Origin: DATCLS01 sp035296625
Lineage (GTDB): Bacteria; Actinomycetota; Acidimicrobiia; Acidimicrobiales; VFJN01
DNA: 64,000 nucleotides
Assembly (NCBI GenBank): GCA_035296625.1
Contig: DATHAO010000016.1
Location: 1 to 64,000, forward strand
Reading direction: 5' to 3'
Below are positions 52,667 to 61,097 of this stretch, piece by piece (the stretch's first letter is position 1; every line of letters starts with the position of its first letter). The position numbers and the translations under genes were made by a program. Under the pieces are notes generated by a model. That model searched no databases, had not been told where the DNA came from, and saw only the letters and a program-made list of their open reading frames with translations.

Positions 52667-52804
52667 CGGACGGTCCGTCGAGCGGGCTGTCGGGGACACG
52701 GGTGTTGTTCGGTTCGCCGGCGGAACTCGTTGTCAGCCCGCGGGCGCGGCGCGACAATCACCCCGCGTGGCCCAATGAGGTCACGCAGGGTGAAAGGAGG
52801 GCGC

Positions 52805-53434
52805 ATGTTCCTGTTCACTCGCGCCGGGCGGTTCGCTCCCGGCTCAATCCGTGACGCCATGGGCTTCGTCAGGGCGGTCACCGAGAAGGTCCAGCAGGAG
52901 ACGGGGCTCGACATCCAGGCATGGGCGTCGACCATGTCCCCCGAGCAGGGCACAACCGTGTGGGCGGCGTTCGTCGAGGACCTCGAGCACCTCGAGGAGG
53001 CGAACGACAAGCTGGCGACGTCCGACAGCTACATCGACCTGGTCGAGGGGGGAGCTCGGCTGTTCGCCGGGCCGGTCTCCGACGGCTTGGCGCAGGTCGT
53101 GTCCGGTCAGCCCGAACCCTCGGCGCCGAGGCCGCAGTACGTCACGACGGCGAGAGCGAGAGCGGCCAACGGCCAGTTGAGCGCTGCCCTGGCCAACGGC
53201 GTGGAGATCGCCGAGGCGGCGACCCGGATCACCGGTGCACCCACGATGTTCCTCGTCGACGCCACCGGGGCATACGGCGGCTGCCGATGGACGACCGGGT
53301 TCGCCGACATCGGTGCTCTCGAGCGGGCCGAGTCGGCTCTGATGGCCGATGAGAGCTGGGTCGCCCTCATCGACCGGGCGGGCCCGTCGTACGCGGCGGA
53401 TGCCCGGCAGGCGATCTACCGCCGGATCAGCTAG
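52805..53434 (+). CDS. conserved-looking 209-aa protein of unknown function
   Basis: The start MFLFTRAGRFAPGSIRDAM is fixed by AAAGGAGG just upstream. The protein appears to consist of two similar alpha-beta halves: AMGFVRAVTEKVQQETGLDI with VWAAFVEDLEHLEEANDKL, and SAALANGVEIAEAATRITG with GCRWTTGFADIGALERAES, suggesting a duplicated ferredoxin-like (dimeric alpha-beta barrel) fold in one chain. A linker GPVSDGLAQVVSGQPEPSAPR joins them. No membrane segment or catalytic motif is seen and no family is named. Confidence 0.75.
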   Translation: MFLFTRAGRFAPGSIRDAMGFVRAVTEKVQQETGLDIQAWASTMSPEQGTTVWAAFVEDLEHLEEANDKLATSDSYIDLVEGGARLFAGPVSDGLAQVVSGQPEPSAPRPQYVTTARARAANGQLSAALANGVEIAEAATRITGAPTMFLVDATGAYGGCRWTTGFADIGALERAESALMADESWVALIDRAGPSYAADARQAIYRRIS

Positions 53435-53668
53435 CGGCCCAGCCGGGCGCCTCGCCGCGTTGGCTCGCGTCGGTCGACACACCGGCAGACGGGCTGTCGC
53501 GTCTCAGCGCCCGGCGAGCGTCGCCGTCCACTGGTCGCTCGGCTTCGTCCCCAATCGGCCGGTGCCCGGATGTCGGGTGGAAGGACGGCGCCGCGGCACG
53601 ACGCCGGCTGTCGGCAACGTCGCCCTCGACGGCGAAGGCCGCGACGCGATCACCTCGACGGCCGACGG

Positions 53669-53723
53669 TTGACATGCAGCCGCATGGCTGCCTATGGTGG
53701 AAGAGGCAGCCATCCGGCTGCAT
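53669..53723 (+). promoter_or_regulatory. consensus-like promoter with large inverted repeat over the -10 (ArsR autoregulation site)
   Basis: TTGACA (53669-53674), 18 bases, TATGGT (53693-53698). Arms 53674-53692 and 53705-53723 (ATGCAGCCG-N-ATGGCTGCC and its complement) match at 18 of 19 positions and flank the -10. The remaining part of the 302-bp gap 53435-53736 shows nothing else. Confidence 0.85.
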
Positions 53724-53736
53724 GTCGAGGATCACG

Positions 53737-54573
53737 ATGGACGCCGTCTTCAAGGCACTTGCCGACCCCAGCCGCCGCGAGCTGCTCGACCGCCTGAACG
53801 CCCGCAACGGGCAGAGCCTCGGGGAGCTGTGCGAGGGGCTGGTCATGGCCCGGCAGTCGGTGACGAAGCACCTCGCCGTGCTCGAGGCGGCGAACCTCGT
53901 CACAACGAGCCGGCGCGGCCGGCAGAAGCTGCACCACCTGAACACGGCGCCCATCAACGACATCGCCGACCGATGGATCGGCCGGTACGACCGCCCGCGG
54001 GCCCAGGCGCTCGCGGACCTGAGACGGGCACTGGAGGACAGCGCCATGGACGAGACCGAGTTCGTGTACTCGACGTACATCAAGACCACCCCCGAGCAGC
54101 TGTGGAGGGCGCTCACGGAACCCGCGTTCACCCTGCGGTACTGGGGCTCGGCGCTGCACTCCGACTGGCAGGTCGGCTCGCCGGTCCTGTGGCAGACGGG
54201 AGAGGATGGGGCGCCCGAGGACCGCGACCAGGTCGTGCTCGAGTCGGAGCCGTACCGGCGGCTCGCCTACACGTGGCACACCTTCCAGCCCGAGCATGCC
54301 GACCGGTTCGGCTGGTCGGAGGAGCGCCTCGCCGAGCTCGTGAAGGAGCAGCGGTCCCGGGTCAGCTTCGACATCGAACCGGCCGGCCCGGTCGTGAAGC
54401 TGACCGTGACCCACGACGGCTTCGCTCCGGGGAGCGAGATGCTGCGTGCCGTCAGCGGGCGAAACCCCGAGTCGGGAGGTTGGCCCGAGCTCCTCGCCGG
54501 TCTCAAGACGCTGCTGGAGACCGGGGAGACCCTCGACGCCGAGACCACCACGACCGCGGGGCACACCACCTAG
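53737..54573 (+). CDS. ArsR-type repressor fused to an SRPBCC (AHSA1-like) domain
   Basis: 278 aa. Residues 1-95 are an ArsR winged helix (MDAVFKALADPSRRELLDRL, ARQSVTKHLAVLEAANLV). Residues about 105-260 are an AHSA1/SRPBCC domain (FVYSTYIKTTPEQLWRALTE, YWGSALHSDWQVGS, LAYTWHTFQPEHADRFGWS, GWPELLAGLKTLLETGE). The two are separate adjacent genes in many actinobacteria; here they are one chain, so the hydrophobic pocket may be the sensor. ATG 53737 has GAGG with 7-base spacing and lies just past the right operator arm. Confidence 0.92.
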   Translation: MDAVFKALADPSRRELLDRLNARNGQSLGELCEGLVMARQSVTKHLAVLEAANLVTTSRRGRQKLHHLNTAPINDIADRWIGRYDRPRAQALADLRRALEDSAMDETEFVYSTYIKTTPEQLWRALTEPAFTLRYWGSALHSDWQVGSPVLWQTGEDGAPEDRDQVVLESEPYRRLAYTWHTFQPEHADRFGWSEERLAELVKEQRSRVSFDIEPAGPVVKLTVTHDGFAPGSEMLRAVSGRNPESGGWPELLAGLKTLLETGETLDAETTTTAGHTT

Positions 54574-54954
54574 CGCGTCGGGCCGCCCGGTCCGCCGGCG
54601 TCGGTGCCCCGGCGGATCGGGGCCTGGCGCCGGGCCTCCTCGGACTGGCGGTCGCGGAGCCGCTCGCCCTGGAGGCGCTGGCGCTCTCGCCGGGGCGTCC
54701 TGGCGTTCGCCCTGGGCCTGCTGGGGCCGGCTTAAGGTCGCGGCGGGCCTGTCGCTGGGCCTCGTCCGCGCCCGCCATGGTGGGCCGGTGCGTCCTCGTG
54801 ATCGCCATGTGCGTGCCGCTGGCGTTGCGGTGCTTCGCCACCGTGACGAACGCCTGGCGTGGCGCCGCCCGCGCGCCGCCGCCCCGGGGTCCCATGGCCC
54901 CGGGGCGGCCGGCGGTTGCCGCCGGCGGGAGGGGCCACAAGTACGCTCCGGCCC
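54574..54954. other. 381-bp stretch without a confident gene
   Basis: Extremely GC-rich. Open frames on both strands are Arg/Ala/Pro-rich without recognisable motifs; a minus-strand frame reading EAQRQARRDLK is too short and poor to call. It contains a perfect 12-bp stem GCCGCCCCGGGG (54878-54889) / 54898-54909 with an 8-base loop, a possible terminator, and the MaoC promoter at its end. Confidence 0.5.
54942..54947 (+). promoter_or_regulatory. putative leaderless -10 element (TACGCT)
   Basis: TACGCT followed by 7 bases and the ATG at 54955. Confidence 0.55.
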
Positions 54955-55434
54955 ATGGCCACCGCCGCCGAGAACGCGTACGAGCTGTTCCACGAGGCCG
55001 TCGGAACGCCCGAGGGCGCCGGCGACTGGTTCCAGGTCACCCAGGACCAGATCGACGCGTTCGCCGACGTCACGCACGACCACCAGTTCATCCACGTCGA
55101 CCCCGAGCAGGCCGCTCAGCTCTCGCCGTGGAAGGTCACGATTGCCCACGGGTTCCTGACGCTGTCGATGCTCACCCACCTGTCCGGCTCGATCCCACAG
55201 GACATGAGCCGGCTCGCCGGCATCGTCATGGGCGTGAACTACGGCTTCGACCGCGTCCGGTTCATCAACCCGGTGAAGGTCGACTCGCGCATCCGGGCCT
55301 CCAGCGTGCTCACCTCCGTCGATCTGCGCGACGCCAACACCCTGCACCTCACCCGCACGGTCACGGTCGAGATCGACGGGGAGGACAAGCCCGCCGTGGT
55401 GGCCGACTGGGTCACACGACTCGTGTACGGCTGA
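54955..55434 (+). CDS. MaoC-family (R)-specific enoyl-CoA hydratase / dehydratase
   Basis: 159 aa, single hot-dog domain. The hydratase-2 signature is DVTHDHQFIHVDPEQA (catalytic Asp and His) followed by IAHGFLTLSML. The enzyme would hydrate trans-2-enoyl-CoA or an acyl-carrier-linked enoyl group. The C-terminal strand pattern VTVEIDGEDKPAVVADWV is as expected. The start is fixed by the family start position and TACGCT at leaderless spacing. Confidence 0.92.
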   Translation: MATAAENAYELFHEAVGTPEGAGDWFQVTQDQIDAFADVTHDHQFIHVDPEQAAQLSPWKVTIAHGFLTLSMLTHLSGSIPQDMSRLAGIVMGVNYGFDRVRFINPVKVDSRIRASSVLTSVDLRDANTLHLTRTVTVEIDGEDKPAVVADWVTRLVYG

Positions 55435-55572
55435 GACCGGACGCGCCGGGACGGCCTTAACGGGGGTGGACCGGCCCGCGGGTGGGTACGCACCGGCATC
55501 GGATCCGACACCGACCACACCCCGATCGAGGCGCGCGCGCGTCGCTCCGCCCGCACCCTGCTGGCCGTCGCC

Positions 55573-56235
55573 GTGCTGCTCGCCGCGGTGCTGGTGCTGG
55601 CCGGGTCGGTCCTCGAGGCGGCGGCCGCCGACACGGACGAGGCGCTCACCGAGGACCTCGCCGGGCGCGGCGGCCGGGCCGTGGAGCTGGTGACGCTCAC
55701 GGTCTCCCAGTCCGGTGACATCACCGGGGTCGTGCTGGTCGTCGTCGTGGCGGCGGTCGTGTCGAGACACCGGCGGCGATGGCGGGACCTGGCCTTCGTC
55801 GGCGTGGCCCTGACGCTGGAGCTCACTGTGTTCATGGCGGTGGCGACCGCCGTCGGCCGCGACCGCCCACCCGTACCGGCCGCCGACGCGCCGCCCGCCA
55901 CCGGCTCGTTTCCCTCCGGGCACGCCGCCGCCGCGATGGTCGGCTTCGGCGCGCTCGCCGCGCTCGTCCCGGTGGGGCGCCCGCAGGCCCGCCGGGCGGC
56001 GCAGGTGATCGCCGGCCTCGCCGCGGTCGGCGTGGGCCTGAGCCGGCTCGCCCGGGGTCACCACCGCATCTCCGAGGTGGTCGCCGGCCTCGTCCTGGGG
56101 TCGGTGGTGCTGGCGGCCATCCACGCCGTGGCGCGTCGGGACGGGTGGTCGCCCCGCGACCCGCCGGAGGCCTCGCCCGAGCGCGAGGGGCGCTACCGTG
56201 CGGCCGACATGGCCCAGGTGCGGGACGAGGATTGA
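55573..56235 (+). CDS. PAP2-family membrane phosphatase
   Basis: 220 aa from GTG 55573, the only in-frame ATG/GTG/TTG after the MaoC stop; the frame reads on upstream (TPIEARARRSARTLLAVAV), so a non-standard earlier start is possible. Motifs: GRDRP, the full FPSGHAAAAM and SRLARGHHRISEV. Five or six helices. Fourth PAP2 domain in the window. Its 3' end overlaps the start of the sensor phosphatase gene by 38 bases if that gene begins at 56198. Confidence 0.85.
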   Translation: MLLAAVLVLAGSVLEAAAADTDEALTEDLAGRGGRAVELVTLTVSQSGDITGVVLVVVVAAVVSRHRRRWRDLAFVGVALTLELTVFMAVATAVGRDRPPVPAADAPPATGSFPSGHAAAAMVGFGALAALVPVGRPQARRAAQVIAGLAAVGVGLSRLARGHHRISEVVAGLVLGSVVLAAIHAVARRDGWSPRDPPEASPEREGRYRAADMAQVRDED

Positions 56236-59200
56236 GCCGTCGGCCGTGGCCGCGACGACGAGCGACGACGAGGCGTCCCCGGTGGACGTGGGTGGGGAGG
56301 CGCCGGCGCCGGCCCCTGAGCCGGCGTCGGCTCCGGAGCGGGAGGCGCAGCCGGCACGCACCGTGGTCGTCCCCGCACGGCCGCCCCGTCCCCGGCTGCA
56401 ACGGGTGGTCGCCGCCTCGGCGGTGGCCGGAATACTCGCGTTCGGCGCCGGGGCCGCGGGCGTGGGATTCGCCCACGAACGGAGCCGGGCCGAGCGGCGC
56501 GACGGTCAGGCCGCGAGCCAGGCCGCCACCGCCATCGAAGACCAGGTCGTTCGCAGCATGGCCGCGTTGCGGGGTGCGGCCGCCCTCGGCGTCGACGGGA
56601 CGGTCACCCCCGACGAGTTCGAGGCGTACGCCACCGACGTCGTCGGGGCCACCGACTTCCCGTCGCTGCAGCTGGTGCAGGTCGTGCCTGGTCCGGAGCG
56701 CGAGGTGTTCGAGGACGGGACCGGCATCGCGATCGAGGACCGGGAGGGCGACGAGCTGGTCCCCGCCGCCGAGCGCCGCCGCTACCTGCCGGTCGTGGAC
56801 GTGGTGCCCGACGACGCCGAGGCCGCCGCCCTGCTCGGCTTCGACTTCGCCGGTGATCCGGTCGGGGCGGCGGTGACGACGGCCGCGACCGAGCAGCGTC
56901 AACCGGTCCTCGCGCCGGCCAGCTCGCTGTCGACCGACGGCCGGGCCGGCTTCGTCCTCGTCCAGCCGCTCTTCGCCCGCAGCCGGGGTTCCGAGGACCG
57001 GCTCGTCGGGTTCGTGTCGAGCGCCCTCGCGGCCGACGACCTTGTGGCCTCCGCGCGGGACCGCGTGCCCGACGGCACGCGCGTGACGCTGTTCGACGGC
57101 GACACCGCCCTCGCCGGGGACGCCGTGCAGGGCGGATCCGCCCGGGTGCGGGCGGGCGACCGCTCCTGGACCGTCGTGGCCGACCACCCCGGTGGACCCG
57201 GGCTCGGCATACCGGTCGCGATCGGGATCGCCACGCTGCTGCTCGCCGGGCTGCTCGTCTACTCAGCCCGCCTCGACCGCCGCTACCAGGAGACGAGCGA
57301 GCGGCTCACGCAGCGCCTGGCCGACGACGCCTCCCGCGACGCGGTTCTGGCGATGGTCGCCCGGCGGCTGTCGTTCGCCGCGGACACCGACACGGTGATC
57401 GAGGTCGTCTCGTCCGAGGTGGCGGCCGTGATCGGGGCCGACTACGCGGACGTGGGCCTGCTGCGCGACGCCGAGCACATCACGATGAGCAACCGGGGCA
57501 CCCCCCTCGACGCCGCGACGCTCGGCTCCTACGAGCGGGTCTCGCTCGATCTGCACGTTCCCACCGCCGAGGCCGTGCGCGAGGGGCGGACGGTGGTCGT
57601 CGAGGACCTCGTCGCCTACCAGCGGCACCACCCGGAGCTGCTGGCCGCCGTCCGGGCTGCGGGCGTCACCGCCGCAGCGGCCTCCCCGCTGTACGGGACC
57701 GGCGGCGCGGTCAGTGGCGTGCTGGCCTTCGGGTGGACGGCGCCCGTCGCCATCGACGCGAGCACACGGAGCATGGTCGAGACCCTGGCCCGCCTGTGCG
57801 GCCAGACGCTGCGCCGCACCGAGCTGGCCGAGCGGACGACCCAGCTCGCGGAGCTGGCCGCCGCGATGGCGGTGGCGGCCTCGGCGGGCGACGTGGCCGA
57901 CCGGCTGCGCGACCACGCCCGATACGCCCTCCGGGCCGTCCACGCCAACGTCCGCGTGCTCGACCCGGCGGCGGGCCGCCTCGGCTCGGTCGTCCCTTCC
58001 GGGCCGCCCGCCGACCTCGACGACCGCTACCTGCACGTGCCGCTCGACGCACCGGTGCCCCTCGCCGATGCCGTCCGCCGTGACGCCGCCGTGTGGATCG
58101 CCGACCTCGACGAATACGCCGCGCGCTACCCCGAGGCCGTCGATGACGCCCGGCGGGCCGGCTTCGCCGCCGCCGCCGTCCTCCCGCTCCACGACAGCAG
58201 CGGCACGGCCATCGGGGCAGCGGCCTTCGCCTGGGCCGACGCGATGGTGTTCGACAGCGCGCTGGTGTCGGCCGTCTCGACCGTCACCGACGTGGCCGCC
58301 CAGACCTTGGAGCGCACCCGTCTCGCCGGTGTCCATCAGCGCCGGGCCGAGGCCCTGGGAACCCTCGCCCAGGCCCTGGCCACGACCGTGACCCGGGCCG
58401 GCGTGGCGGCGGCCGTCGCGGAGAACGTGCCCCGGCTCGTCGAGGCCCGCCAGGCGGTCATCGCCGTCGGGGACGCCGGCGCTCGGTTCCTCGAGCCGCT
58501 GTACCCGCCCGGAGCGGACGACGCGGCCGCCACCGACGGCAGCACGGCCGGGGAGGGCACCGACCCGGCGGTGGAGGCGGGGCCCCGGCCCCTCGACGAG
58601 GGCACACCCGAGACCGACGCCTTCTGGAGCGGCGACCTCGTCACGTTCCCCGACGCGTCGAGCGCCGCCGACCGCTATCCCCATCTCGAGGGGCGGGCCG
58701 TGGCCCCAGGCCTCGACGCCACGGCTCACCTGCCCCTGCGCGACCCGGAGGCCCAGGTCATCGGCGTGCTGTCGATCGGGTGGTCGGCGCCCGTGGCGTT
58801 CGACCCGACACTGCTGGCCCTGCTCAACACTGTGGCCGACCTGATCGGCCAGACGCTCGAGCGCGCCACGCTGCACGAGGGCGAGCACGCGGTCGTCGCC
58901 GCGCTCCAGCGCCGCCTGCTGACGCCCACGCCCACCGTGGCGGGCCTCGACATCGCGGTGCATTACGAGCCGGCCAGCGGTGCGGTCGGCATCGGCGGCG
59001 ATTGGTACGACACCATCGCCCTCGACGACGGCAGCCTCGTGGTCGTCGTCGGCGACGTCACGGGCCACGGGGTCGAGGCGGTCGCCGCCATGGCCCAGCT
59101 CCAGCACCTCATCGCGGGCCTCATCCGCACCGACACACCCCTCGACAGGGTCTTCGCCCAGGCCAACTCGATGCTCGCGGAGGGCGACGCCATCTACGCC

Positions 59201-59602
59201 ACCGCCCAGCTCATCCACGTGGACCACCGGTGGCGTCGCGTCGGCTACCTCAGCGCCGGGCACCCACCGGCCCTGCTCCGGCTCCCGAACGGCGATGTGA
59301 CGACCCTGGACGACGCCCGCCAGCCCCTCATCGGCCTGCCGCTGCAGCCGTCCCGGCTCGGGTACCTCGAGATGCCGCCCGGCTCGCTGGTGCTCGCCTA
59401 CACCGACGGGCTGGTCGAGCGCCGCATGCGACCGATGCCCGAGCGCATCGCCCTCCTGGCCGACGAGCTCGGCGCCGCCGCGGCCGACCGGCCGATCGAC
59501 GCCCTGCTCCAGGACCTCGTCGTCGCCGCGCGCCGTCCCGACGACGCGGGCGTGCCCCTCGACGACGACGTGGCCGCCGTGCTCATCCGCAGCCACCCCT
59601 GA
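56198..59602 (+). CDS. membrane sensor phosphatase: CHASE-like, GAF x3, PP2C/SpoIIE
   Basis: 1134 aa. Disordered leader, TM1 about 71-92, a CHASE-like extracytoplasmic domain to about 325 (PDEFEAYATDVVGATDFPSL, LGFDFAGDPVGAAV), TM2 about 331-353, three GAF modules (about 385-545, 555-705, 715-900; VLAFGW and VLSIGW strands), and a C-terminal SpoIIE/RsbU phosphatase (GIGGDWYDTI about 932, VGDVTGHG about 951, YTDGLVERR near the end) with its metal aspartates. Such proteins dephosphorylate anti-sigma-factor antagonists in stress signalling. GTG 56198 has GAGGGG with 7-base spacing; GTG 56246 is an alternative. No partner kinase or antagonist gene is nearby. Confidence 0.9.
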   Translation: MRPTWPRCGTRIEPSAVAATTSDDEASPVDVGGEAPAPAPEPASAPEREAQPARTVVVPARPPRPRLQRVVAASAVAGILAFGAGAAGVGFAHERSRAERRDGQAASQAATAIEDQVVRSMAALRGAAALGVDGTVTPDEFEAYATDVVGATDFPSLQLVQVVPGPEREVFEDGTGIAIEDREGDELVPAAERRRYLPVVDVVPDDAEAAALLGFDFAGDPVGAAVTTAATEQRQPVLAPASSLSTDGRAGFVLVQPLFARSRGSEDRLVGFVSSALAADDLVASARDRVPDGTRVTLFDGDTALAGDAVQGGSARVRAGDRSWTVVADHPGGPGLGIPVAIGIATLLLAGLLVYSARLDRRYQETSERLTQRLADDASRDAVLAMVARRLSFAADTDTVIEVVSSEVAAVIGADYADVGLLRDAEHITMSNRGTPLDAATLGSYERVSLDLHVPTAEAVREGRTVVVEDLVAYQRHHPELLAAVRAAGVTAAAASPLYGTGGAVSGVLAFGWTAPVAIDASTRSMVETLARLCGQTLRRTELAERTTQLAELAAAMAVAASAGDVADRLRDHARYALRAVHANVRVLDPAAGRLGSVVPSGPPADLDDRYLHVPLDAPVPLADAVRRDAAVWIADLDEYAARYPEAVDDARRAGFAAAAVLPLHDSSGTAIGAAAFAWADAMVFDSALVSAVSTVTDVAAQTLERTRLAGVHQRRAEALGTLAQALATTVTRAGVAAAVAENVPRLVEARQAVIAVGDAGARFLEPLYPPGADDAAATDGSTAGEGTDPAVEAGPRPLDEGTPETDAFWSGDLVTFPDASSAADRYPHLEGRAVAPGLDATAHLPLRDPEAQVIGVLSIGWSAPVAFDPTLLALLNTVADLIGQTLERATLHEGEHAVVAALQRRLLTPTPTVAGLDIAVHYEPASGAVGIGGDWYDTIALDDGSLVVVVGDVTGHGVEAVAAMAQLQHLIAGLIRTDTPLDRVFAQANSMLAEGDAIYATAQLIHVDHRWRRVGYLSAGHPPALLRLPNGDVTTLDDARQPLIGLPLQPSRLGYLEMPPGSLVLAYTDGLVERRMRPMPERIALLADELGAAAADRPIDALLQDLVVAARRPDDAGVPLDDDVAAVLIRSHP

Positions 59603-59653
59603 GGCCGCGGGACGTCACGCCGCCGGCACCGCCGAGCCCGCAAGACCTCAGCC

Positions 59654-59690
59654 GCCGCGACGGCGCCCGGGTCGATGTCACCGTCGCGGC
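59654..59690. terminator. hairpin between convergent genes
   Basis: GCCGCGACGG and CCGTCGCGGC form a perfect 10-bp stem around a 17-base loop, between the sensor phosphatase and the convergent LysR-esterase gene. No T-run. Confidence 0.45.
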
Positions 59691-59749
59691 GTGGTCGCGC
59701 GGGTGACGCGCCGAGCGGCCCCACCGGTGTGCGCCGGCCGGCGGGGGCA

Positions 59750-61000
59750 CTAGCGGGGGCTCGGGGCGCCGGCGCCGGTGTCCCGGGCGGCGCGGGTGTC
59801 GTGGGCGAAGCGTCCGGCCTGCTCCACCGCGTCGGCCGCCTCCGGCAGGAACGACCAGAAGACCTGGAAATCGTGGGTGTCGACCGGGTAGAGCTCGAGG
59901 CGCGTGTCGACGCCGTGCCGGCGGGCGCGGTCGGCCAGCCGATGGGCGTCCTCGACGATCACGTCGCCGGTGCCGCCCTGGATCAGCAGCGGTGGCAGGC
60001 CCGTGAGGTCGGCGCCGAGCGGGTGCACCACGCCGTCGTCGGCGGGGTGCCCGCCGAGGTACGACTCGGCGAAGCTGCGCAGCTGCTCGACCGTGAGGGT
60101 GGGCTGGATCTCGTTCGAGGGTTCGAGGTCGTCGTCGAAGGTGAGGTCGACGCCGGGACAGAGCAGGGCCGCGCCGCCCGGCATCGGGAGACCCTGCGCC
60201 TTCAGGGTGAGCAGCAGCGACAGGGCGAGGCCCGCGCCGGAGGAGTCGCCGGCGACGGTGACCTCGTCCGGTGCCGCACCGCTGTCGAGCATCCACTGGT
60301 AGGCGCGTAGGGCGTCCTCGAGCGCGGCGGGGAACGGGTGCTCGGGCGCCAGGCGGTACTCGGGGACCAACGCGGTCGCCTCGGCGGCCAGGGCCAGGGC
60401 TCCCGCCAGGTGCCGGTACCCGAACGCCGAGCCCATGACATAGCCCCCGCCGTGGAGGTAGAGAAGCGTGGCCGGCGCGGCCGGGGGCGGCCCGACCACC
60501 AGGGACGGCACGCCCCCGGCGTTCACGGGGCGCACATCGACGTCGGGCAGCGGGAACTGCGCGTGCAGCTCCTCGCACACGTTCCGCAGTGTCTGGAGGT
60601 CGCTGCCGGCCGAGGTCAGGTCGTTGACCGGCTCCCAGATGCGGGCGAGGCGCCCCTCGGTCTCGCCGCCGACCGAGCGGGTCGTGGCGACGGCGTCGTC
60701 CACGTCGTCGAGCAGCCGGCGGGTGCGGTCGAGCAGCGCCTCGCCGGCCACCGTGAGCTCCACCCTGTGGGTCGAGCGGCGCAGCAGGTCGCAACCGATC
60801 AACCGCTCCAGGGCCCGGATCTGCCGGCTGAGCGCCGGCTGCGAGAGGTAGAGCCGCGTGGCGGCCCGCCCGAAGTTCAGCTCCTCGGCGACGGCCACGA
60901 AGGCCCGGAGGTGGCGCAGCTCGACCCCGTCGGGTGCCTTCGGCATCGGCAGCACCTTGCCGGCGGGCGTCCTGCGTGCGTCCTCCATGGACACCATCAT
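59750..61000 (-). CDS. LysR-type HTH fused to an alpha/beta-hydrolase (HSL-family) esterase
   Basis: 416 aa. Residues about 27-86 are a LysR DNA-binding domain (LRAFVAVAEELNFGRAATRL, LSQPALSRQIRALERLIG). From about 165 an HSL-type esterase follows: oxyanion HGGGYVMG, nucleophile GDSSG, acid in IQGGTGDVIVED and histidine in DTHDFQVFW, all intact. LysR proteins normally carry a periplasmic-binding-like sensor; replacing it with a catalytic domain suggests a regulator that hydrolyses its ligand, or a DNA-tethered enzyme. ATG 61000 is taken; 60997 and 60988 are alternatives. Divergent from a degenerate hydrolase gene. Confidence 0.88.
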   Translation of the reverse strand: MMVSMEDARRTPAGKVLPMPKAPDGVELRHLRAFVAVAEELNFGRAATRLYLSQPALSRQIRALERLIGCDLLRRSTHRVELTVAGEALLDRTRRLLDDVDDAVATTRSVGGETEGRLARIWEPVNDLTSAGSDLQTLRNVCEELHAQFPLPDVDVRPVNAGGVPSLVVGPPPAAPATLLYLHGGGYVMGSAFGYRHLAGALALAAEATALVPEYRLAPEHPFPAALEDALRAYQWMLDSGAAPDEVTVAGDSSGAGLALSLLLTLKAQGLPMPGGAALLCPGVDLTFDDDLEPSNEIQPTLTVEQLRSFAESYLGGHPADDGVVHPLGADLTGLPPLLIQGGTGDVIVEDAHRLADRARRHGVDTRLELYPVDTHDFQVFWSFLPEAADAVEQAGRFAHDTRAARDTGAGAPSPR

Positions 61001-61097
61001 GACCCGGCGACCCCCGCCGTGGTCATGCGATCGGCGCACTGCCGCGATGCACACTCGGCCTTTCCCTCCGCGGGGGTGCCGGTGCGACGGTGCGCCC

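Noticed and set aside
54503..54940. A minus-strand frame upstream of the MaoC gene as a hypothetical protein.
   Set aside because: Composition is Arg/Ala/Pro noise, it overlaps the end of the ArsR-SRPBCC gene, and no motif or ribosome site is visible.
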